Below the pieces are notes generated by a model, which was not told the DNA's origin, searched no databases, and saw nothing but the letters and a program-made list of their open reading frames with translations. Shown here piece by piece: positions 35,734 through 44,846 of a stretch of DNA of 64,000 nt. The stretch's first letter is position 1. Each line of letters starts with the position of its first letter. Source of the DNA: CABZJG01 sp902512685 (GTDB lineage Bacteria; Pseudomonadota; Alphaproteobacteria; Rhodobacterales; Rhodobacteraceae); contig CP179201.1 of assembly GCA_051201605.1 (NCBI GenBank), positions 2,604,001-2,668,000 of the forward strand. Reading direction: 5' to 3'. A program made the translations under genes and the position numbers.

Positions 35734-36609
35734 ATTTTGAACCTTTTACCCGATAAATTACTGCATCAGATTACAATGCTACCCAATTAGCCAAAATACC
35801 CATAAAAATGTGAGCTCTCTACACCTATTCAACATAAAGGTGCATTGCTGATAGCATTCATTCCCCAAGGCCTAAGGCTTCCTTTCGGATATATATGCCT
35901 CAAAGTAACCTAATGGGTCAACATAATCGCTTTGATCCTTATGAAGGCAAAAAGGCCAACACTTTGATTTACTAGTCTTTCCTGCTCTTTTGCCAAAATT
36001 AATTACACGGCAAGCAGCAAAGAACCAAAGGTGTGCAAATATCATTTGAGCTATGCAGAACTGCCATACAGAGGACTTACAGGCCGGTGTTATGCCTTAT
36101 TGGCTCGGCATTATGAGCTTAGATTGGGCTTTTGGTCAGCTTAAATCATTGGCGAAACTGCCTAACTACGCGTCAGCGGCAAAAAATATCCACACCTTGA
36201 TCTGCAGAACTGGCGTTACAGCCTCACTGTATTTAACAGAATATCAACTGTTATTTCCTCTTAGGGATGTACTTGTACTGCTGGGTAGGGCAACACGGAT
36301 TTTTTGTCGGTTCAAAACTATTTTGGGTGGGGCAGATCACTTAATCGGTCCATTTACTGCGACCCGCTAGGGGGCTCTGTGTCCCATAAATTCCACAATA
36401 AGGACTTTTTACGGATCTTAAGCTGCGTCTTGGACGCATCCAATGCCGATTATAAATCACAAGCATTTTGCCAAAACTGGAAGATAGGCTGCCCTTTATT
36501 TAGTGGGACGAAAGCCGCAATTTAGCAACCTTAAATTACTTCACATGTCTTCCATTTCTTGTTAGATGCTTTTCAGTAAATTTACATCCTTTTCTATTGG
36601 AGGGCCAAC
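35734..36609. other. 876-bp gap with no supported gene
   Basis: Open frames at 36053-36370 and 36304-36525 have poor starts and no recognisable protein character. No tRNA, repeat array or mobile-element end was recognised. It separates the ion channel from the AT-rich acylation cluster and may be decayed sequence plus the cluster's promoter. Confidence 0.4.
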
Positions 36610-37233
36610 ATGCTGCTTAATCTTGAAAAATTGAATGATTGCGAACTTCAAAAAGAACCTTATGAGCATCTCGTTCTGGATGGATTTTTAGATGGGCACA
36701 GCCTAGATGCAGTAAGAAAGGACTTTCCAGATGTTCCAAGCCCCGGGTCACATCCCCCTGCAAATCTTAACATTACCGGCGCATTTGAGGATTTAGTTGC
36801 CGAGCTGCGCGGCGACAGTTTTAAAAATGTGGTTCAGGATAAATTCGATATCGACCTTACACATCGACCAACAATGTACACAGTGCGCGGGATGTGCCGC
36901 AAACGTGATGGCAAAATTCATACTGACTCAAAGACAAAAATTATCACTGTTCTGCTGTACTTGAATGATGATAACTGGCCAACCGATGGCGGTCGTTTGC
37001 GCATTCTGAGAAGTGGAGCAGACTTGGAAGACTTTTCTTCCGAGGTTGAACCAAAGGGCGGTACATTGATCATGTTCAAGCGGTCCGACAACTCTTGGCA
37101 CGGACACCATCCATTCGAAGGAAAACGCCGTGCGCTTCAACTAAACTGGGTTGTAGATGACACTGTGGTAAAAAGAGAACAGGGCAGGCATGGATTTTCT
37201 TCAAAGCTGAAAAATTTGTTTAAAGCTTCGTGA
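36610..37233 (+). CDS. 2-oxoglutarate/Fe(II)-dependent oxygenase (prolyl-4-hydroxylase-like fold)
   Basis: 207 residues. The metal triad is visible: His 104 and Asp 106 in GKIHTDSKTK, and a distal His (164) in NSWHGHHPFEG; the following basic cluster (KRRALQLNW, Arg 173/174) suits the 2-oxoglutarate carboxylate. GGRLRIL and GGTLIMFKRSD complete the double-stranded beta-helix. GGAGG precedes the ATG. It opens a same-strand series of MBOAT, SGNH-like and O-antigen-ligase-like genes, hinting that its substrate is a surface glycan or lipid rather than protein; this is inference. AT-rich relative to the core genes. Confidence 0.85.
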   Translation: MLLNLEKLNDCELQKEPYEHLVLDGFLDGHSLDAVRKDFPDVPSPGSHPPANLNITGAFEDLVAELRGDSFKNVVQDKFDIDLTHRPTMYTVRGMCRKRDGKIHTDSKTKIITVLLYLNDDNWPTDGGRLRILRSGADLEDFSSEVEPKGGTLIMFKRSDNSWHGHHPFEGKRRALQLNWVVDDTVVKREQGRHGFSSKLKNLFKAS

Positions 37234-37281
37234 TAGGCAAATGAACGTCATTTATCTTGCCATCAAGGCAACACGCCCCTA

Positions 37282-38775
37282 ATGGTTTTTGCCTCAAATC
37301 TTTTTATAATATCTTTCGCTGCGCTTGTGCCGATTTACATGCTATTGGTTGGTAAGTTCAGCGTAAATGCACGTTATCTATTAATTTTTTTATCGTTGGC
37401 CTTTTACACATACTGGCTGCCACCCTACCTGTTCGTTCTATTGGGATCGATAGCTTTCAACTACGCTATTGCGCGGTCAATTCTTGTCGATGAGTCAGAG
37501 GCATCTCGCAAGCTGAAATTATGGCTAGGCGCTTTTGCTAATCTTTCAATGCTGGCTTATTTCAAATACTATAATTTCTTTTTTCAAGAAATAATGTCTG
37601 TTTTCGGTCATGAATTTGAAATCTCAAAGCTAGCTCTACCTCTAGGCATTTCTTTTTTCACCTTTCAACAGATTTCCTTTATTGCTGATGTTTACAGCCG
37701 GAAAGTCCATAAAATAAATCTTGTGGATTATTCGCTTTTCATTAGCTTTTTTCCGCAGTTGATTGCTGGACCCATTGTCAGTCATGCGGAAATGTTACCG
37801 CAGCTAGAACGTAAGAAAAACTGGCAAATTCGCGCAGACCATTTCGCAATCGGGTTTTTCATATTTTCTATTGGGCTTTTTAAAAAATCTTTTTTGATTG
37901 ACCCATATACGCCTTTTATTGACATCATTTTTGATGCTGCCAATAATGGGACCGCTATCGATCTTGTGGATGGATGGACGGCTGCTATTGGATATTCTTT
38001 CCAAATATACTTTGATTTTTCTGGCTATTCTGACATGGCGATAGGATTAGCCCTCATTTTTGGGCTTAAACTTCCTATTAATTTCTTCTCTCCATACAAA
38101 GCAGCTTCAGTACGTGAGTTTTGGCAGCGTTGGCACATTACTTTATCGCGAATGCTGCAACGTTTTTTATATATTCCCTTTGGCGGCAGTCGAAACGGCA
38201 CCTTGCGCACCATAATTGCACTGATCGGAACCATGACAATTGGCGGCTTATGGCATGGTGCCGGGTGGCAATTTATCATCTGGGGTGTGCTTCATGGTGT
38301 TTTCCTTTGCATTAATCACCTTTGGGCCAAAATCAGAAACCATCATGTTTTTCTTTCAATCCTCTGTCGCACACGCATTTGGAAAATGGCCATGGTGTTA
38401 ATGACATTTTTGGCCTTGGCCTTTTCCTGGGTCTTTTTCCGGGCTGAGAATATGGGGTCCGCGTGGTTGATTATTGAGGGTATGCTCGGGGTCAACGGCA
38501 TTGGTGACGTAAGCAAACTAAATCGCGGAATTGCGCCAGCTTTTCCAATTTACTTTATTATAATTTGGGCATTGCCGAACACCATGCAAATCTTTGGTAG
38601 ATTTCCTGTTGCTTTAATCCCTGAGCGCTTTTCAAATCAGATTTTTCGGACAAGTTTCTTGCCATTTTTGCGTTTTCGAATGACCCCTTTTTCAGCTGTT
38701 TTGACAATCGTTATATTTCTGATGGGATGGTTTTCATTATCCAATTTAAGCCCATTTATCTACTTTCAGTTTTAG
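37282..38775 (+). CDS. MBOAT-family membrane O-acyltransferase (AlgI-like)
   Basis: 497 residues, about ten or more membrane helices. The MBOAT signature is complete: SFFTFQQISFIADVY, FFPQLIAGPIVSH, the GYSDMAIGLALIFGLKL segment, REFWQRWHITLSRMLQRFLYIPFGGSR and the catalytic histidine in GGLWHGAGWQFIIWG. AlgI/DltB-type enzymes move acetyl or acyl groups across the membrane to polysaccharides. The SGNH-like gene begins 10 bp downstream and is the expected extracytoplasmic partner. The ATG at 37282 has only a weak ribosome site. Strongly AT-rich compared with nuo or glm genes. Confidence 0.93.
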   Translation: MVFASNLFIISFAALVPIYMLLVGKFSVNARYLLIFLSLAFYTYWLPPYLFVLLGSIAFNYAIARSILVDESEASRKLKLWLGAFANLSMLAYFKYYNFFFQEIMSVFGHEFEISKLALPLGISFFTFQQISFIADVYSRKVHKINLVDYSLFISFFPQLIAGPIVSHAEMLPQLERKKNWQIRADHFAIGFFIFSIGLFKKSFLIDPYTPFIDIIFDAANNGTAIDLVDGWTAAIGYSFQIYFDFSGYSDMAIGLALIFGLKLPINFFSPYKAASVREFWQRWHITLSRMLQRFLYIPFGGSRNGTLRTIIALIGTMTIGGLWHGAGWQFIIWGVLHGVFLCINHLWAKIRNHHVFLSILCRTRIWKMAMVLMTFLALAFSWVFFRAENMGSAWLIIEGMLGVNGIGDVSKLNRGIAPAFPIYFIIIWALPNTMQIFGRFPVALIPERFSNQIFRTSFLPFLRFRMTPFSAVLTIVIFLMGWFSLSNLSPFIYFQF

Positions 38776-38785
38776 GGAGCAGGGT

Positions 38786-40003
38786 ATGAAAATAATTCAG
38801 CTGTCTAAATTAGTTAAAAGGCGCTACATTCACGTCCTTCAAATCGCACTATTTACCTCTGTTTTATCCGTCATTTTGTTGAATAACGTTGTTTTCCAAA
38901 TGATGCGGTCTTCAGAGCGTATATCAACTTCGCAGATGATCCCCGGTTGGTCTCGTATCTATAAACCTTTGATGTACGATGTGGTGAAGCCGGATGCGGT
39001 ATCCTTCGGTTACAGCTGGGTGCGTGACTTGTTTGACCCGGATATTGCAGAACCGCTTTTAGGCAAAAGTTTTTTTAATTTTGGTCTTTCTGGTGCCACA
39101 TCATTCGAAAGCATGCGATTGATACAAAGCTCTTTGGCAACGCATGTACCAGAACATGCCTTTTTGGATATTCGTGCATTCCCTGATGCGCCGAGAGCCC
39201 GATTATTGGAACATCAGTTTGACGAACGCATTCTTCACGTGAACCGGGACGGTTCAGAAAACAATATGGCGCCGATATATCGTTGGATAAAAGTCAACAC
39301 CGGCGGCGCGGCATTAGCGTTTAATTTGAGATTTTTAAATATTGAGCAAAAGCTTCGCTTTGGCGCACAGCGAGAATCCCTATTGCCGCCCTATGAACAG
39401 CGCGACTGGGCGTTAAGGTCAGACGACATAAATTTCTATCGAGCTTTAGTCGAGCAAAGAAGTGAACCTAACAATGCGCAAGATGGAAACACCTATGAAG
39501 ACCTTAAAAAGTCGATTGGGCTCTTATGCGAAAAGGGTGTCAAAGTTCATATTTACGATGCTCCTTGGCCGTGCAGCCAACCCTACCAAGTATCAATAAA
39601 TCAGTTAAATATTCTGCGCGATCTTGGAAAAACCTGCCAAAGTTTAACCTATCACATGTTTGGTTATCCAAATGTTGTAACGATGGAAGGTTTACAAAAA
39701 GACCCGGGGCAAAGTCTATTTTATAGACCAGACGGCCATCCACGACCCACCGCGGGGCAGTTGATTTTAACTCAAATCCTTGACTTGCAAGACACTGATG
39801 CGGCCCCATCATTACCTTCTGACTTTGGACAAGACCTTTTAAAATTGCCTGAAGCACAAGCAGCTTTGTGGGTAAAAGAGCGCGCGGCAAGATGTGAGGG
39901 AAAATGGGCAGCAGGTGCCTATAAAGATACTCTTAGCGAAATGGGTTACCTTTTTTCTAAATGGCGAAGAGGTGATTTGATAAAGTCGTCAGAAAATGAT
40001 TAG
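38786..40003 (+). CDS. SGNH/AlgJ-AlgX-like partner of the MBOAT acyltransferase
   Basis: 405 residues: a single N-terminal membrane anchor (VLQIALFTSVLSVILLNNVVF) then an extracytoplasmic domain. Features in line with SGNH acyltransferases: AVSFGYSWVRDLF (serine near residue 75 in a G-x-S turn), FNFGLSGATSFE (Asn/Gly block) and YRPDGHPRPTAGQLI (Asp/His pair). The nucleophile motif is not the standard GDS. GGGAGCAGGG precedes the ATG, and the gene is 10 bp from the MBOAT gene, so the pair most likely acetylate one glycan together. Confidence 0.75.
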   Translation: MKIIQLSKLVKRRYIHVLQIALFTSVLSVILLNNVVFQMMRSSERISTSQMIPGWSRIYKPLMYDVVKPDAVSFGYSWVRDLFDPDIAEPLLGKSFFNFGLSGATSFESMRLIQSSLATHVPEHAFLDIRAFPDAPRARLLEHQFDERILHVNRDGSENNMAPIYRWIKVNTGGAALAFNLRFLNIEQKLRFGAQRESLLPPYEQRDWALRSDDINFYRALVEQRSEPNNAQDGNTYEDLKKSIGLLCEKGVKVHIYDAPWPCSQPYQVSINQLNILRDLGKTCQSLTYHMFGYPNVVTMEGLQKDPGQSLFYRPDGHPRPTAGQLILTQILDLQDTDAAPSLPSDFGQDLLKLPEAQAALWVKERAARCEGKWAAGAYKDTLSEMGYLFSKWRRGDLIKSSEND

Positions 40004-40366
40004 TCTTGGTCACTCTCATATATTTCTCGTGGCGCACAGCTTCAATCAAAGCACTGAGACCCTTGCCTTTCCATCTTGCTTTTCAAACCAATTCAAAATT
40101 GGCAAGATCGCTTAATATCTCACTCTTTTTATGTGTTCTTATCATTTTTTCCTTGAATAATCAGTGAAGTTCACGATAGGGCATAATCCTGAGGTATGCG
40201 AAAGAAAGCTCATGACAAATGATGTATTGTCGTATATCCGCCCGACTTGATAAACAGCGTCCTCCACGAACTGTATAATTTTCCTGAGGCTTGTGAGCAC
40301 CCGAATGCGCTTTGCAAAACATAATATCACCAAGGACATACAGCCAATTGTTGGAGTACGGGGCAA
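40004..40366. other. Gap of 363 bp without a supported gene
   Basis: Two overlapping minus-strand frames (40142-40381 and 40161-40421) run into the start of the next gene and have no credible start or family character. They could be a decayed gene; nothing more can be said from sequence alone. Confidence 0.35.
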
Positions 40367-41623
40367 ATGACAAAGCAGCATACAGGATATGTCTTGCTGA
40401 TTTTATGCATGATGGCCCCATTGTTTGGACCTTTTTCCGAGCTTTTCTCGGCGATCATAATTACGCTATTGATTGCTTTGGGGATAAAAGCAGGACAGCA
40501 TAGACGCCCTTGGGATCCCTTAAAAATACTCGGGGTAATTTTTATCAGTTATTTTACCGTGCTGTTCACCGCGGGCCTCATCAGCGATGCCAGTTTATGG
40601 CAAACATTAGACGGCTTGTCACCGACTTCGCCAGTTTTGATCTTGGGGTTGGCGGGGATATTTTCGAACCCCGAATGGCTGAGAGTCGAGAGCCGAAAAA
40701 TCGGAAATATCGCCACCTTTTCCGTCTATGCCATGTATCTAGGGGCATTGATGCTCTGGCAGTTTCAGATCGATTTTCAGGTACTTGGGAAAAGTTTACT
40801 CCATCACGCATCAGTAAATGGTCGCTTGCGACTGTTTGCAGTTAATGCTCTTGTTTTCGGGGCAATTTTGATCACGAACTGTGGGTTGAGTTTCATGGGA
40901 TGGTCTCAAAAGTCACTTTTTGGCAAAACTTTTTCTTTGATTGCATTTTTCATTGGCGTTGCAATTGTGGCGCTTTGGACTGAAGCACGGGGGCCCTTTC
41001 TGGCCGTTGGGCTATTGCTGGTCCCCATCGGCCTAGGGACTTGGCTTCACATGCGCTCAGACAAAATGCTGCGTCCAGCAATCTTGCTTATTACCGTAGC
41101 TTTGGCCGGAGCCGGTATTTTGCTGTGGCCGATGGCAGCCAGTGCGTTTGAGCGTTTAATCAACGGGTTGGCAACCTTTCAGGATGGACAAAATTATGAT
41201 CAGTCAGTCTACTGGCGGCTGATCATGTATACTGCCGCTTGGGACGCCTTTTCCGACAATTGGCTTTTTGGCTATGGCCCGCATGCACGGTTTACGGCCA
41301 TCGCGGCGCATTTTCCCTCTGGGATCAACATTGTATACAGCCATGCGCATAATGTTTTTTTCAACCATGCGGTGTCTGCAGGTATATTTGGCCTTGGGGC
41401 AGTTCTGTGCGTCTTGTTGGCCCCGGTGGTTTTGGCATGGAAATACGCGAAAAAACGCTTTGGATCAGAGCTTTATCTTGCCAGCATGCTAAGCCTGTCG
41501 ATGATTGGCTGCGGGTTGAGCAATGTGCTGCTGTTTCACGATTTGACAGCCTATTTCTTTGCCACTCTATCGGTTATCGCCGCTGCAGCGCTGTCGCATG
41601 AAAACAACTCGACCCGCTCATAA
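40367..41623 (+). CDS. O-antigen ligase/polymerase-type membrane protein (Wzy_C family)
   Basis: 418 residues with about ten to twelve membrane helices. The large periplasmic loop motif typical of WaaL/Wzy proteins is visible: WDAFSDNWLFGYGPHARF, then SHAHNVFFNHAVSAGIFGLGAVL, where the histidine in HxHN is essential in WaaL-type ligases. It may ligate or polymerise surface polysaccharide. GGAG/GGGG lies just before the ATG. It follows the MBOAT-SGNH pair after a gap and is convergent with a phosphatase gene; waaA and an LpxL-like gene are within 3 kb. Ligase versus polymerase cannot be decided here. Confidence 0.85.
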   Translation: MTKQHTGYVLLILCMMAPLFGPFSELFSAIIITLLIALGIKAGQHRRPWDPLKILGVIFISYFTVLFTAGLISDASLWQTLDGLSPTSPVLILGLAGIFSNPEWLRVESRKIGNIATFSVYAMYLGALMLWQFQIDFQVLGKSLLHHASVNGRLRLFAVNALVFGAILITNCGLSFMGWSQKSLFGKTFSLIAFFIGVAIVALWTEARGPFLAVGLLLVPIGLGTWLHMRSDKMLRPAILLITVALAGAGILLWPMAASAFERLINGLATFQDGQNYDQSVYWRLIMYTAAWDAFSDNWLFGYGPHARFTAIAAHFPSGINIVYSHAHNVFFNHAVSAGIFGLGAVLCVLLAPVVLAWKYAKKRFGSELYLASMLSLSMIGCGLSNVLLFHDLTAYFFATLSVIAAAALSHENNSTRS

Positions 41624-41630
41624 AATATGG

Positions 41631-42332
41631 CTACCGCAGGGCTTGCCAGCGCTGGAACAGTGACATTGACGCCCATTTCTTGTTGATGGCATCAGGATCA
41701 TAATCAGTCTCAAGCCAGTTTTCGAAACGCACGCCGCTTAGAACAAACGCGCGCTCATATTCGCGCAACAAATAATCAAGAACTCCAGTTTTGGTGAGCT
41801 TTAAGTGCAGAAACCGAAAGGAAAGCATGCGTTTGGCCGTATAAATTGTCTCACCTTTTTGGGTCAAAAGGTAAATCACACTGGCCAACCCTGCCCGATC
41901 CGATCCTGACTTGCAATGCATCATGAAAGACCCCTCAAGCTTTCCAAAAAGTTCGATAAGCTCTTTAAAATGACGCATTTCAGGAACCGAGCGCGCATTC
42001 AACTCGATAGAATGAATGCGCAAACCAAGGGATCGGCAGCGGTCCTCTTCAACAAGATAATGCGCCGCCTCGCTTTTGCCGCGGAGATTTACAATATCAT
42101 CTATACCTTGCTTCTTCAGTGTCTTTAACCGCTCAAAGGTTGGCTGGTTAGAGCGAAAAACGCCTGGCGCGATTTGATGAAGGTTGGTCCATCTTTTGCG
42201 CAACACCTCATGATCAAACCACAGCATATAAATCTGGGCCTTGCGGCGGTTTTCAGGGCTGTCCGGCGCAACATTATAGGTGGCCCTTAGGCGTTTTTCC
42301 GCCCGCACCAACCCATTAAGAATTTTGACCAT
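41631..42332 (-). CDS. Tyrosine/dual-specificity-type phosphatase
   Basis: 233 residues. The phosphate-binding loop CX5R is HCKSGSDRAG (Cys 140, Arg 146), preceded by strand/helix elements typical of the DSP-like family in bacteria (PGVFRSNQPTFERLKTLKKQGIDDIVNLRG; the Arg there is also conserved). The C-terminal third is a helical extension. The ATG at 42332 is preferred; the frame also opens at a TTG 21 codons upstream. Downstream of the LpxL-like gene on the same strand, so it may act on lipid A or a glycolipid phosphate, or on protein tyrosine phosphate; the substrate is not known. Confidence 0.82.
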   Translation of the reverse strand: MVKILNGLVRAEKRLRATYNVAPDSPENRRKAQIYMLWFDHEVLRKRWTNLHQIAPGVFRSNQPTFERLKTLKKQGIDDIVNLRGKSEAAHYLVEEDRCRSLGLRIHSIELNARSVPEMRHFKELIELFGKLEGSFMMHCKSGSDRAGLASVIYLLTQKGETIYTAKRMLSFRFLHLKLTKTGVLDYLLREYERAFVLSGVRFENWLETDYDPDAINKKWASMSLFQRWQALR

Positions 42333-42428
42333 AAACGTTTTATCCGCATATTTTATTTGCAATGGTTGCTTAGCTTCATCGCGCTCAAAGCACAATTGCT
42401 TTTGTGAAACTCAAAAAGCCGCAAAGGG

Positions 42429-43313
42429 TTATTGGTTTTTTCTTGGCGTTTTCCAGCGTTTGTGGCTCCACAGCCATTGTCCCATGTCTGCGCGCACTCT
42501 TGCCTCTAAGCTGTCATTTAAAGCCTGGGTCATTGCCTCGGCGCTGCCCCGCGTTATCGGGGCTTCCAATATAATCCGAAATGGCGGCCCATTTGCTTGG
42601 CGGATCGCATAAAAAGGAACCAGTTCCGCATCGTATTTAAGTGCCATCTGGGCAGCTGACAAAGCGGTATAGGCGGTTTGTCCAAAGAACTTCAAAGCCG
42701 CGCCATCATCCATATGCTGATCGATCAGCATCGCCGAAGGACGGCCGTTTTTAATGTGCCGAACCATGTCGCCAAGGCCGGGCCGGCCACGTTCAAACAT
42801 CGGTGTTCCGGTGGCGGTAATATTGTCAAAATAATAGCGGTGAAAGGCTTTGTTATTTAAACGGCGATATAGCGCGCCCAAATGGAAACCCTGTGCGATC
42901 AAAGCGGCCCGCGCCACATCGTAATTGCCAAAATGACCAGACACACAAATCACGCTGCGCCCTTCTTTTGCCGCTTGTGCAAGCGTCGCAAGCCCCGGGC
43001 CTTCGATTTCGGTTTTCTTGGCCAAGGCAACAATATCTTTAGGGGAAAACAATTCGATAATCGTTTTTCCAATATTGCGGCTGGTGGCGCTTATCAGTTT
43101 TTCTTGTTCGGCTGCGCCGATCTCTGGACACGCAAGCTGCAAATTATCACGAATTCGCCGGCGGTACCCCAAAAGCGGCGCCACAATAGCAGCAAACAGC
43201 CCGCCAAAAAGCTGGCGGCGCAGGCCAAACGGCAACAGCTTGAAAAGCTTGATTATGCCGATCGCCAAAGCGCCGCTGAGCAGATCTGTCAAAGATGATA
43301 AACTGACGCGCAT
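42429..43313 (-). CDS. LpxL/HtrB-type lysophospholipid (lipid A late) acyltransferase
   Basis: 294 residues. Catalytic HX4D is HFGNYD (His 127, Asp 132), after an N-terminal membrane-associated segment; RGRPG and DQHMDDGAALKFFGQTAYT match the family's second and third blocks. Such enzymes add secondary acyl chains to Kdo2-lipid IVA. The ATG at 43313 is three codons inside the longest frame, whose first codon is TTG. It is 100 bp downstream of waaA on the same strand, in keeping with a lipid A acylation role. Confidence 0.9.
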   Translation of the reverse strand: MRVSLSSLTDLLSGALAIGIIKLFKLLPFGLRRQLFGGLFAAIVAPLLGYRRRIRDNLQLACPEIGAAEQEKLISATSRNIGKTIIELFSPKDIVALAKKTEIEGPGLATLAQAAKEGRSVICVSGHFGNYDVARAALIAQGFHLGALYRRLNNKAFHRYYFDNITATGTPMFERGRPGLGDMVRHIKNGRPSAMLIDQHMDDGAALKFFGQTAYTALSAAQMALKYDAELVPFYAIRQANGPPFRIILEAPITRGSAEAMTQALNDSLEARVRADMGQWLWSHKRWKTPRKNQ

Positions 43314-43413
43314 GGTCCACAAAGTTGGTTGCTTTATTTTTGGTTATAAAGTCTTGTCGCCGCGAAACAACCGCCTAGCTCGGAAAACACGTTTTTCTTT
43401 GAACTTGACCGTG

Positions 43414-44703
43414 TTAGCCCCGCTCTAAGAGCTGGGTGATCTTTTGGGTTGTTAGGCTGGTGGCCGCCCCGCTGGTGCGCAGGCAGGCGCGGGCGTTTCT
43501 GGCCAATTGGACGCGCCGTTCTGGATCTTGTAGCGCGATGAGCGCTGCAGCGATCTCATCAGATGTCTTTGCGACAATTGCCCCTTGATCCGCATGCAAG
43601 CGCGCATAGATTTCTTTAAAATTATAATCAATTGGCCCATGAATAATCGGGCAATCCAGCAATGCAGGCTCGTAGGGGTTGTGTCCCCCATGATCAGACA
43701 GGGACCCAGCAATAAAGGCAGCATCAACAAGCCGATACCACAGCCCCATTTCCCCAAGTGTATCGGCGATATAGATATCAGCATCGGCATCAGTATTAAA
43801 ACTGTCTGCCGCAGATCGCAGCGCAACTTTGAGCCCCCGCGCGCGGGCCAGTTCGGCAATCTCAGCCCCACGCTCGGGGTGGCGCGGCGCGATGATCATC
43901 AGGGCCTCACCTGCGCCAAATGCGCTCATATGCGCTTCAATCAGCGCTGCATCCTCGCCGGGATGGGTCGAACTGGCCAACCACATATATCTGTCGCCTT
44001 TTTCTGCCTGCATGACTTTTAGTTCGGTTGGATCAGCTTTTGGCAGGCCGGCATCTTCTTTGGTCGACCCGCTGAGGGCCAATTTCTCATTTGCCACACC
44101 CAGTTCAGCTATCTGCTTCAGGGTATTTTCTGATTGCACCAGAATGGCATCAAAAGCATTCAGTAAACTGAACATCGCTTTTGGCCAGCGCTGCCAGCGA
44201 CGGCTGGTATTTTCCGAAATCCGGCAATTGATCAAGGCCATTGGAATTGCGCGGTGACGGGTTTCGCAAATCAATTGCGGCCAGAGCTCACTTTCGACCC
44301 AAATCGCCAAATCGGGGCGCCAGTGATCAAGGAACCGGCATACAGAGGTGTAACAATCATAGGGCGCAAATTGATGCATAAATCTGTCATTCATGGATTG
44401 CTCAAGCAAATTGGCCGAGGACAGCGTAACCGATGTAATCAGCACATGGAGCTGCTCATCCTGCGCCAAAAGTTGTTCAACAATGCCCAGAATTGACTGG
44501 GTTTCCCCAATACTGGCCGCATGAAACCAAACCAGCCGCCCCTCTTTGGGCCGCGCATGGCGCGCCTTTCCCCATTGTTCGTTTTGCCGCAACGGTTCTT
44601 CTTTTCCCCGGCTAAGGCGGCGGCTTTGGGCAATCCGAAACAGTGGGGCAGAGACACGCGCCAACATCAAATAAAGCAAGATTACAAAAGAGCGGTTGCG
44701 CAT
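43414..44703 (-). CDS. waaA: 3-deoxy-D-manno-octulosonic acid (Kdo) transferase
   Basis: 429 residues; GT30 glycosyltransferase that adds Kdo to lipid A precursors at the inner membrane. N-terminal membrane anchor (VILLYLMLARVSAPLFRI), acceptor-binding GRLVWFHAASIGE with the catalytic glutamate, WVESELWPQLI, and donor-site motifs ASSTHPGEDAAL, APRHPERG and GSLSDHGGHNPYEPALL. The ATG at 44703 has a strong AAAGGAG site, and its A is shared with the stop of a 42-codon frame upstream (TAATG). Confidence 0.95.
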   Translation of the reverse strand: MRNRSFVILLYLMLARVSAPLFRIAQSRRLSRGKEEPLRQNEQWGKARHARPKEGRLVWFHAASIGETQSILGIVEQLLAQDEQLHVLITSVTLSSANLLEQSMNDRFMHQFAPYDCYTSVCRFLDHWRPDLAIWVESELWPQLICETRHRAIPMALINCRISENTSRRWQRWPKAMFSLLNAFDAILVQSENTLKQIAELGVANEKLALSGSTKEDAGLPKADPTELKVMQAEKGDRYMWLASSTHPGEDAALIEAHMSAFGAGEALMIIAPRHPERGAEIAELARARGLKVALRSAADSFNTDADADIYIADTLGEMGLWYRLVDAAFIAGSLSDHGGHNPYEPALLDCPIIHGPIDYNFKEIYARLHADQGAIVAKTSDEIAAALIALQDPERRVQLARNARACLRTSGAATSLTTQKITQLLERG

Positions 44704-44831
44704 TACTTTTGCTCCTTTGCACGGGGGCAAAACGCGCCTGTGCTGACTTGCCGTTCGGCCAATACCGCAAGGCGTCGCTGAGTGCTGATTAGGTTTTGCC
44801 CCACGAGCTGTTTTGACCCTTGTTCTTTCAT
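44703..44831 (-). CDS. Possible 42-residue protein coupled to waaA
   Basis: The moaA-waaA gap contains a frame from ATG 44831 to TAA 44703; the stop overlaps the waaA start (TAATG) and the waaA ribosome site lies within it. The product is basic/polar (MKEQGSKQLVGQNLIST...). No Shine-Dalgarno precedes it and I recognise no family. The frame coincides with a 10-bp inverted repeat (GGGGCAAAAC 44724-44733 and GTTTTGCCCC 44793-44802), so it could instead be a structured leader. Tentative. Confidence 0.25.
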   Translation of the reverse strand: MKEQGSKQLVGQNLISTQRRLAVLAERQVSTGAFCPRAKEQK

Positions 44832-44846
44832 CACAGAAAAAATCGA

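Noticed and set aside
36053..36525. Two plus-strand open frames in the gap before the 2OG oxygenase
   Set aside because: Poor start codons, no ribosome sites, and no domain-like sequence; consistent with chance frames in non-coding DNA.
40142..40421. Two overlapping minus-strand frames upstream of the O-antigen-ligase-like gene
   Set aside because: They overlap each other and the next gene's start; might be a decayed gene but no family could be recognised.
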